Below, piece by piece: positions 55,491-64,000 of a stretch of DNA of 64,000 nucleotides. Within the stretch, counting starts at the first letter, position 1, and each line of letters opens with the position of its first letter. The notes below the pieces were generated by a model. The model saw only the letters and a list, made by a program, of their open reading frames with translations, did no database searches and was not told the DNA's origin. A program made the position numbers and the translations under genes. The stretch is from Posidonia oceanica (lineage: Eukaryota > Streptophyta > Magnoliopsida > Alismatales > Posidoniaceae), in assembly GCA_037176725.1 (NCBI GenBank), contig JAZBRS010000059.1, positions 8,605,001-8,669,000 of the forward strand, read 5' to 3'.

Positions 55491-56224
55491 TTTCTTGGGT
55501 TTTGGGGGTTGAAGTTTGAGGAGTACTGTGGAGGAATGATGGAGGGAGAAGATGGGTGTTATGTAGGGATGGGGAGATGGAAGAGATGGAAGAGCTGGAA
55601 GAGATAGAAGACAGGTTTGTTTATTGTGATAAGGCCAAGAGGTGAGGTCTAGATCTAGTGGGGCTTATTAGTATTGTTTATTATTTATTGATTTGAGGAG
55701 CTGATTAGGGTTTTTTTTGGAATCACAAGCAGATTTCAAGGTGCTGACGTGCACAAGCTTGACTTTTGTGGTAGATGTGGTGATCGATTATTCCAATCCC
55801 CATTAATGAAGATGTCATGGGATCTACATTGAGATAAAATATGGCTGTTTCTGTATTTGTAACCTCAGTCCTTTAAACATGCAACTTATCTCAATCTGAG
55901 AAAGAACTCCAGGATTAGAAGGACTAGAGATAGGGGAGTGTGAACTCAAGTCATGCATGTAGTATGGTATCCAATGCAAATATACTTTGAGATGAAACTA
56001 ATTATGTGACTGATTTGTTAATATATCTATCAGCAGTTGAAGTAAATATAACTTCTGTTTATAATACTAGTGCTTAACAATGATGATTTAAATCGTTCTT
56101 GAAACTTTAAATGATTTTTTCTTCTTCCTGTTTTCCATATTGCCCCTAAAATGAAAAAGACTTCTAGGCTTTCTTTGTGCAATCGTGGATGAAACTTACT
56201 TATATTTTTTAATCTATATAAGTG
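55491..56224. other. Promoter region of the second PMEI-type gene and intergenic
   Basis: The 5' UTR and promoter of the minus-strand gene occupy the first few hundred bases. A short triplicated gatggaagag/gctggaagag tract lies at about 55,570-55,605. No further gene is seen. Confidence 0.5.
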
Positions 56225-57370
56225 GTTTGAGCTTGAATGAAGAAGATTAATGGAGATGCACATATCTAATTATCTCTTGAAGCTCAACCTTCATGCATGG
56301 TTATACATTTCTGTTAGGAACTAAGATAAAAAAACATACTATCATTGTAAGCCGAGAGGAATCTTAATGGGTTAAGATGACTTGTTGATTACATAAAAGG
56401 ATGAATGAATGAGCTGTTGCATGCATGTTCCAGTATAACACGTCACATCTTGTCCCTTTCATTCTTACAGATTACCTGCATGAGGATGTGAAATGTTGGG
56501 TCCACTTCAATTATTTCTCTTAGAGCCAGTACCCCTACATTGATTTGGAATTTGGGTGAGTCATCTATGAGAATGGTATTCGATTAATTTATTCTGATCA
56601 CCTCATCTCAAAATATATATATGGTCCAAGAATAATTCACATGCAATATGCTGAAGTATGTATGCTGTAAAAAAAATGCTGAAGTATGTAACAATTTTGC
56701 CATGTTGGCAAGTAGACTACACTTAAGACGATTCAGGACCATCACCAAAGACATACTTGTTCCCCAACATTAATATTTCCCAAGGGTTGATATCCAAGTA
56801 GTTCAACAATATACCAAAATTTGAAGGATTTATTTCTTATGTTTTTTCTTGAGCTGGCTCTATAGCTATATTCGTTTCTTGAATATTCATCCTCAGAATT
56901 TAAGTGTTTCTATACCCTTTTAAATTAGTTGACTCGGATATATACCATGTTGGTTGGTAAATAAATTTTTTTTTGAACGGTACAACGGATGAGTCCTTCA
57001 AGAAGCCCAACTTCGAAATCTCTTAAATCTTTTTTTTTAAGCTCATAAATCATCTATTTTCCCACAAGTTGATGTCCACAGAATTCGAATCCTCCACCTA
57101 CCGTACGATAACGAGGAGGTTTCTCGTACAAGTTGGTTGCAGATGCTTTATTGATAATCATATTCAATTGCAAATTCTTCATAACTAATTAATTGACTTT
57201 TAATCATATACATAATTTATATTTTTTCTTGAGCATGAGAAATTTATTTCACATATGTTGTAACATGACAGTGAAAATAAAGTAGACGGGTTTCCTTGAA
57301 ATGATACATATATATTTGTATTTGATAGTTGAGGTTTTGCTTTCAGAGATGGTGTTCAACGTAAAATCGA
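56225..57370. repeat. Diverged duplicated segment P
   Basis: Shares ordered blocks with 61,442-62,300: gagcttgaatg..., attaatggagatgcacatat, gatgaatgaa, the acttcaattatttctctta block, and at 57,280 a gtagacgggtttcctt-like block. On the minus strand about 56,470-56,590 is open and reads ALREIIEVDPTFHILMQVIC, nearly the same as in the other copy. Confidence 0.75.
56470..56590 (-). pseudogene. Short reading frame shared by duplicated segments (copy in P)
   Basis: A minus-strand stretch of about 40 codons with LIDDSPKF, INVGVLALREIIEVDP, TFHILMQVICK. The partner frame at 61,662-61,850 differs mainly by conservative changes (Asp/Asn, Leu/Phe, Val/Ile). It may be an exon of an old gene or TE protein. 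I do not recognise it and no start codon or splice structure is established here. Confidence 0.35.
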
Positions 57371-60177
57371 AAGCACTTTAAATCTACAAGTGTACGGTGT
57401 CAACTCGTAGTTAGTAAGGACAAGTAGGAGTCGAACTATAGAGATTTGGTCTTATTTCTCAGAATGTCGACGTAAACATTCAATCGAAGAATAACGTAAA
57501 TCGATGAAAAGAGTTGCTATTTATGATCCTACGACAAAGAATAGAAAATCGAATAAAACAAGCGACCATACTAATAACTGTGAGTCAAGAGCAAGGGGAA
57601 GAAAAAGTAAAGAAGTAGAGAAGGAGTAGAAGTTGATTACATTAATGAAAATAAGATAAAAACAAGAAAAACAAGACTACACGAATTTATTTTAAGTTAT
57701 GAAAGCAATAACACGATTATATCCTAAGTTGTATTAGAGAGTCCTCTCCTTGTTGCGAGAAAGGGTCTTTAAATAGAAAAATGAGCAGTAAGGGGAGTAG
57801 TAGTTGATTGGCCTTGTGTTGGCTTCTTTCATTTCTTTGGCTGCTAATGTTGGCTAGAGAATGGTTGTTATAGCGGCCTTGTTTGCTGTAGATTTGTCTT
57901 CTTGCCTTGTTTAGGGCAGCAAGAGAGGATGTAGTTATTGAATTTAACTGATCATTATTGATTGATATCTTATTTGATTTGGAAGGTAGCAAGAGAGGCT
58001 ATTGTTGCTAAATGTGGCTAGTTAATGTTAATTGATATCTTGTTTGATTTGATAGTAACAACGTTGATGGTGTGAACATGATCTTTTATTTATTTTTGAC
58101 TTTCCTTCTTGTGTTGTGTGAGTTGGCCAACAAAAGTGTGTGATGGATAGCTAAGCCTGCATATTTCTTTTCTTTTTCTTGTCTTTTCTTCTATCTCATC
58201 TCCTCATTATTGATCTCAACCATTGATCTTCAAATTAAATATCAGCTTTTGATTTCATATGATATTTGATTGATAATCTAGAAGTCACATATTACATTAA
58301 ATCGTTGGTTTTGCTTTGACTGAATGTTTTTAATTAATTCTTGAAAGGATTAGTTCAAAAGTACATATATTTATGTAAATAGATCTGATAATTAGATTTA
58401 CGAATTACATCATTATACACTCATCATCGGATGGTCCATATAAAATTAAGTGTCCATTTGATCGAAAGAGTCCAAAATAGCTTCGCAGTGTGCTTCTTAC
58501 TGGACCACAGACGCAATTTATCTAAATAGGGAGTCTATTTATCCTGTGGCTTAGTTTAACTATACGTCAAAGTAAATCTCAAACTCAAAATTTGTCTTTT
58601 CTTTATATTTTTGAATCAAACGAGGGTCTATTAACTATCGTGTTGGTTTAACACAACGCTGCAATGCATCAACATTCGTTAAGTCCTCGAGGCACTCCTA
58701 CTGCATAACACAATCTTTTGACATCAATTTTCTCTCTGGTCCAAGCAAGTCAGAAACAGTACTTTGGACAGGAAAAGGAAAATTAGCAATGATCATGATA
58801 AGTTGCATGATCTCTAAGCCATAAGCGGCCGAAAAAACGAAATTGTTCAGCCCAAGCAAAGGCCATCGTGAACAATCCATTTCTTAAACCATTCGGTAAT
58901 GCAAGAACGTAGGCAAATCTTTTTATTTCTTTTGTTCTGAACTTCCACACCTATATGCTCAAGTACGTCTTATGCAAAATGCAAAAATACACAATTAATA
59001 AATTAATAATATGCACGAGTGTGAAACCTACGTCCACAAGAGCACACCTCGGAGGCCGACATATCATGTATCAACCTGGTAGTAACATGCACCATTTGAA
59101 TGGAACCTGGCGATGAAGATAAGGAATATTCTCATCGCAACCATGAAAAGGACTCACAAAGTGAGGTGACTGGAAACCTTATCCCGGCAATGCATGTGCT
59201 CTAGTCAAGTTCTAAAATTACACGGCAAAGTGTCCCTTATCAGTCTGAAAGCTATAAACGATATCTAATAAATATCTTAGGAGCGAAATAGTAGTGTTCA
59301 TGCTCTGATATGCTCCAACTTTGGAATTAGATAACTCTACCTGGAGGCTAGAGACAAACACACGGAAAAGAGGGAGATGGCCATCACAAATAATGGATGT
59401 GAGAAGATCTCTAGGCATTTTCTAAACATTTATGTGGCCAACTACGTAGTTCATAAAGTATGTCGATTGTGTGAAGCACAAATCAGGCGTTCTCTCGTGC
59501 TAGCTAGAAATGCTAAGCTTGTGGTTTGAAGGAGAGTGGTACTCCATCTATCACGCATTTATATGTCCTTCTGGCCTCCCATGCTAATAATGAGCTTAGA
59601 GCCTTAGACTCAGTTTAATTATTGAAGAATAACATAACAGGTTTTGTGTTCCACAGTAATCCACAGATCATAGAGTGTTTTTTTTTTTTTTTCACAAACG
59701 GTAGTAAGATTATTCCTTTAATATTTTTTCTTCTGCGGTTTGTGAGATTTGAATTCAAAAGGGATGTGTGTGTTCCACTCTCTTTGATCAATCATGACGT
59801 AAATTTTGGATCCTACATTTTCTAGCTTGTTCCAAATGAGGGATGTTATGAGTCGCCCTAGCTAGGATGAACGTGGTTGTGGGATTTATACTTGACTTCA
59901 TCTTATAAATGATAACCTTATAAATTGAATTATAGTTGCAATGATTTGTAATTAAAATTTCTGTTTAGCTTAAGATCATTCATCTAAAGGTTCCAATATT
60001 TAAGAAATTCCAAACATTTAAATTAAACGCTTCATAAACTTTAAAAACAACTCCGAAAGTTGTAAAATTATGGTGTGTGTAATGTATACATCATGAATTG
60101 GAATAAAAAGATGATACATTTAGATTTTTTGTTTTCCTAAAAAAAATGAAATATGGATCATTTGCATTCATTCATAT
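57371..60177. other. Intergenic
   Basis: No gene recognised. About 57,917-58,056 has a roughly 70-bp imperfect tandem duplication (shared gcaagagagg and ttgatatcttrtttgatttg). The longest frames (57,717-57,992 and 59,218-59,418, both minus) match no family. A poly-T run lies at 59,678-59,692. Confidence 0.5.
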
Positions 60178-60600
60178 TGTTGAAATTCATACAATCGCAA
60201 CCAACAATCAAATTACGCAATAAAAGAAAAAAACGAGAAGAGCAAATAGCAAGCACAAAAAATTTATGTGGTTCAACAAGATCTACTCCAACAAAGAGAT
60301 GAAAGAGATTCCACTACCAAGAAGAATGAGGGAGAGTACAAGAAATTAGTGACAATTTCAAAAAACCCTAGAATGAAAACTATTCAAAATCGAATGATGC
60401 CGTAAAATACATGTATATATATGCATGAAAACAATATAATAAGATCTTAATTAGATCTTAAAACCTAAAATCTTGGGACTCCGCCCCTGACACCCTTGGA
60501 TTAGGGTCACGGATATCTATTTATCTCCGCATAATCAGGACATCTCTTTGGTTAATCATGTCATGGAAATCAAGGCATATCAACATAAACTGCTGGTGAC
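60178..60600. mobile_element. Possible solo LTR remnant
   Basis: Starts tgttgaaattcatacaatc and contains gcacaaaaaatttatgtggt followed by tcaacaagatctactcc, wording typical of many plant Copia LTRs. No second LTR, primer site or convincing target duplication was found and the right end is unclear. Confidence 0.35.
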
Positions 60601-60926
60601 AAATATCCTTCTTTTGATGTCTTTTTTCCACTTATATACATCTTACTCTACATTGTTTATACGTAAGGAGGTTGTTTCACAATTTGTGTATTTCAGAAGA
60701 TAGTAATGGATTACCATGAGAGGAAAGACCTTCGAGAAAAATATATAGGGCACTCTAATACAATTGGATGACACATTCTTAAATATACAGTACAGTATTA
60801 CTTCAATTGATTTTTCATGTCTTGGGGAGTCCTTTCGCTGCACACACTATCAGATTTTGTCTTATAGTTGTAAATGTCATATTTTCATAATGAAGAGATG
60901 CGAAAATTTGATCCATCAGGAAGAAT

Positions 60927-61140
60927 GTGCATAATGGGTCATAAGGCTGACAATGAAGATAATAACCTGTTTTTTCAAAGAATTTGGTCATTTAGGTCTT
61001 TGAAGTTCTGGAACATAAAAACCATCCAAACCAACAGGCCGAAACTAATTATGGGGCAAGGCTAACATCGGCCCTAAAACTTAGATTTAAAAGAGGCTCT
61101 CTATGTAACAGATTATTACGATCCAATACAAAAATAGTCA
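60927..61140. repeat. Diverged duplicated segment Q
   Basis: Matches 62,493-62,690 in order: gtgcataatggg, ataaggctgacaatg, ggtcatttaggtctttgaagt, acataaaaacc and cacgatcc/tacgatcc. Non-coding in this reading. Confidence 0.7.
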
Positions 61141-61441
61141 GGTCTTGATAGACCTTATTTTTGTTGGCTATAACTTTTTCATCTACGAAATATACTTTAA
61201 AATCTAGGTCAACAGACAACAATCGAGACTGAAATTATAGTATAAGATATGTATTCACATCATACATGCTGCGTATGTATGTTAAACACAAGCAGCCTAC
61301 TTTGTATTCATGTTATCTGTCATATTTCAGAAAAAAAAAGTGATCTTTCTATACCACCATTTCTTCAAGTTCACTCGACATGTAAAAGTGTTTGTCTTGT
61401 ATGTATCGAATTACTGATACTTTTTGTTCTCTATGTATAGA

Positions 61442-62300
61442 TTGAGCTTGAATGGAAGAGGATTAATGGAGATGCACATATCTAATATGCTATAGAAGCT
61501 CAACATATTGCATAGTTAAACACTCTTAGTGATTAAGACTCAGAAGTACAACACTATTATGGTAAAATGAGAGGAATCTCAATTGGCTAATGATACTTCT
61601 TAAATACTAGTAAAAGAATGGATGAATGAACTGTGTCATGCATGTTCGAGTAGACAGCATATCACATCTGGTATCTTGCTTTCTTACAGATTATCTGCAT
61701 GAAAATGTGAAAAGTTGGGTTCACTTCAATTATTTCTCTTAGAGCCATTACACCTCCATTGATTAGGAATTTGGATGACTCATCTCTGAGCATGTTACTG
61801 ATCAACTTCTCTTGTAAGCTATCACCTCTTCTCAGATACATATGGTCCAAAATTTTGCATGCAATAAAAAAACAAACTTTTTGACGAGTAGACTACACTT
61901 ACTATAGTTTAGGACCCATCATAGAAGGAAGACATGCTTTTTTAACAACATATACATTATTATTTGTGAAAGATTTATTTAATATCTTTCTAGTTTTGTA
62001 TTTTTTTTGAACTCTCTCTATAGCTATTTCATCTGTCTGGAAGTTTAATTCTTATAATCACATTCAGTTTTTTCACCATCTTTAAACAAGCTTACTTGGA
62101 GACCGTCTTGGTTGGTAACTAAAATATCATTGCTTATTAATATTGATATTCACTTTGCAAGTCTCCCATATAACTTAAACCAGATACGTATTATATTAAC
62201 ATGACAAGGAAAAATGAAGTAGACGAGTTTCTTTGGAATGATGCGTATTCGTATGATTGTTGAATGTTTGCCTTCGGAAATGGTCCATGTAATGTGCTGG
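61442..62300. repeat. Diverged duplicated segment P'
   Basis: Partner of 56,225-57,370, lying about 5.2 kb away in the same orientation. It is shorter by several deletions. Confidence 0.75.
61662..61850 (-). CDS. Short open reading frame of unknown function (copy in P')
   Basis: A 62-codon minus-strand frame whose central part ALREIIEVNPTFHIFMQIIC is conserved in the paralogous segment at about 56.5 kb. Such conservation across otherwise diverged DNA hints at past protein-coding constraint, but it could also be chance over a slowly changing block. No promoter, signal peptide or known motif is visible. I do not recognise a family and would not call it a functional gene without transcript evidence. 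Confidence 0.3.
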   Translation of the reverse strand: MDHMYLRRGDSLQEKLISNMLRDESSKFLINGGVMALREIIEVNPTFHIFMQIICKKARYQM

Positions 62301-62492
62301 TGCTCGAGTAATTTGTTTCATAACTTCTCTTTGTACCACAAGATTAAACGATGCATCACATCTTGTCTCTACTCGTTGAATCAACAGCAAACCCCGTAAA
62401 AAAAAAAAAAAAAATTCCTCTTCCTTCTCACTTTTTAGCTTCAGAAAATCTCTCTGTATCTTAGAACTCGATAGTCTTCTGGAGTTGGAAGA

Positions 62493-62690
62493 GGGTGCAT
62501 AAATGGGATATAATCATATAAGGCTGGCAATGCAGATTATAACTTTTTTCTTAAAAAACTGGGTCATTTAGGACTTTGAAGTCCTCAAACATAAAAAAAC
62601 TAGCCCAAATGTAATTTTGGACCACAAGTTAGATGCTGTAAAAGGCCCAGAAACAGACCATCACGATCCTATAAAAGCACAGCAAGTTGC
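62493..62690. repeat. Diverged duplicated segment Q'
   Basis: Partner of 60,927-61,140, about 1.56 kb downstream in the same orientation. Confidence 0.7.
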
Positions 62691-63945
62691 TTCTTAAGAT
62701 GAGTAGTTTTCTACTCGAACAACTTACAGAGATACTTTCGACTTCACGTGGTGAGGAACTTTTGTTGGTTGTTATAAACACCTCTAATGAATATATATTA
62801 TATCTTGAAAATAGTGTGTGTGTATGTGTGTTTAGTATTATTTGTTATTTGAATAAGTTAGTGGTCTATCAAACGTAGAATTGTCCGTGTGGATGGTGTA
62901 CTTTGGCAGACAATTGGGCCAATCCAAAGTTTAACTTGTGGGTAAGAGGAAGTAACGTGATGCGATGCCCACACACACAAGCAAACCTCTGGCCTCTGTT
63001 TTGCCCTCTATCCTTTGTTGTTAGTGGGTGTTGAAATGGAAACGTGGAAGCACCCCAGCCGTTGACAGCTCAAGCTTATGCAATGGGATAAAATCAGGAG
63101 ATGTGTCTGAATTGAGAATATCATGAGGGGTTATGTGTGAAAAGCCTTTCCTTTTTCAAGAAAAAAATAGACAAATTATATGGAAAAAGTTTTGTTTGGA
63201 TGTAGACGAAGATAGTAAGGTTTTTTGGATTAAAGTTTATATTGAGCTTTCCCTTGCCTTACAGTCTCTCCATACATTATCTATTTTAAAAAAAAATCCT
63301 TTACCTGTTACCTTTTTTACCAAATAAGATATTCAGTTATAAGTTACTTGGATAATAACTTCTTGTTTTTCAGAATAAAAATTATTCTACTTCGATTGTT
63401 ATTTTCTAAGACATTCGTAAAAAAGACTTCAATTCAATACACTTCCATTTCTTTGTGGATATGATTAAGCAACTAGTAGCTGTATGTTCTTCTATTCTTT
63501 CAATGGTTCTCATGTTAAAATAATGTCACTTTTCTTAATGGTTTACTTTTGTCACTAATGAAAGTTCAAAATTTTGTTAGTAAAATGTAAGTTTTTATTT
63601 TTTATAATTTTGTTTGACGTATGTTGTTTTTTTTAGGTTTCTTCACTCGTTTGTGTGATACATTTTCTAAAAGCAAGACCAACTACAACATTCTAAACCA
63701 CCCCCTCCCTCCCCCACCTTAGAAAAACAACAAAAGTTTTGAGCAAAAATTCGAAATCGTTCAGGAAATTCTAGAAATAAAAGAAGACAGGGACTTCATA
63801 TGCAAAAACAGAGCACTCTTATCTCTCTCGTTTATCTCCTCTCCCCTCTACTACTCCTTCCGAAAGCCAAATCCGAAATTCCTCGTGGCCTCACTCCTCT
63901 TCCTCCCCACCCATCTCCTGCCCAGAGCAGAGAGAGCAGAGAGGA
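62691..63945. other. Intergenic, then 5' UTR/promoter of the right-edge gene
   Basis: No gene in the first 1 kb. From about 63,690 the sequence becomes C/CT-rich (ccccctccctcccccacc, then ctcctctcccctctactac), which resembles a plant promoter/5' UTR and leads into the start codon at 63,946. Confidence 0.5.
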
Positions 63946-64000
63946 ATGGCGGGTGAAACCATCAGACTAACAGGCCCTGCGACTTCCGGAAGCTTCTTCC
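63946..64000 (+). CDS. N-terminus of a gene running off the right edge
   Basis: ATG in a good plant context (gaggaatggcg, with A at -3 and G at +4) after a CT-rich leader with agagcagagagagcagag. The 18 visible residues read MAGETIRLTGPATSGSFF with no stop. That is too little to assign a family. The promoter-like composition upstream supports a real gene start, but the rest lies outside the window. Confidence 0.55.
   Translation, partial: MAGETIRLTGPATSGSFF

Noticed and set aside
60178..60600. Firm call of a solo LTR with target duplication
   Set aside because: The left tgttg start is good, but no ca end followed by the catat flank could be found; kept only as a low-confidence feature.

Overview
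This window is nuclear DNA from a flowering plant. The evidence is the AT-rich intergenic DNA, GT-AG introns, plant-type Copia, LINE, CACTA and Tourist elements, two plant-specific PMEI genes and a plant-specific DUF641 (GIL1/IRKI-type) gene. It looks like a eudicot with a TE-rich genome, but the species cannot be fixed from the sequence. Host genes are few: an SMC6 5' fragment (13.1-13.45 kb, minus), a DUF641 gene (CDS 21.1-22.4 kb, plus), two single-exon PMEI-type inhibitor genes (27.6-28.2 kb plus; 54.9-55.5 kb minus), and the first codons of a gene running off the right edge (63.95 kb, plus).

Layout. 1-9.6 kb is a stack of Copia LTR retrotransposons. Plus-strand element A is interrupted by minus-strand element D at the left edge and by minus-strand element B. 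B is in turn interrupted inside its 5' LTR by minus-strand element C. Several boundaries can be read to the base from LTR ends, primer-binding sites and target duplications. 10.0-10.6 kb is a LINE tail. 11.67-12.58 kb is a TRIM-like mini-retrotransposon in a three-LTR/two-core tandem. 13.1-13.45 kb holds SMC6 exons 1-2. 14.7-17.4 kb is a roughly 1.3-kb AT-rich unit duplicated in tandem, with long CT/GA microsatellites. 18.4-22.6 kb is the DUF641 gene with a probable 5'-UTR intron. 24.0-24.7 kb is another LTR-element remnant.

33.46-40.6 kb is a roughly 0.8-kb tandem duplication whose second copy is split by a 5.7-kb LINE carrying ORF1 zinc knuckles, an AP endonuclease and an incomplete RT. 44.73-45.03 kb is a Tourist/Harbinger MITE with a TTA target duplication. 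45.53-53.88 kb is an 8.35-kb CACTA (En/Spm) transposon with a TCA target duplication, subterminal gaggac/gtcctc arrays and transposon-protein debris. It also holds three in-phase, correctly spliced-looking exons of an unidentified gene on the opposite strand, which looks like host-gene capture. 56.2-62.7 kb holds diverged segmental duplications, one of which preserves a short reading frame in both copies.

Functionally the host genes are unrelated: SMC5/6 DNA repair, tropic growth or receptor-kinase scaffolding, and control of pectin methylesterase or invertase in the cell wall. No operon-like or cluster logic is visible. I found no convincing new biological system. The most unusual observations are the CACTA element with captured exons, the resolvable retrotransposon nest, the TRIM tandem, and the conserved short frame in the duplicated segments.
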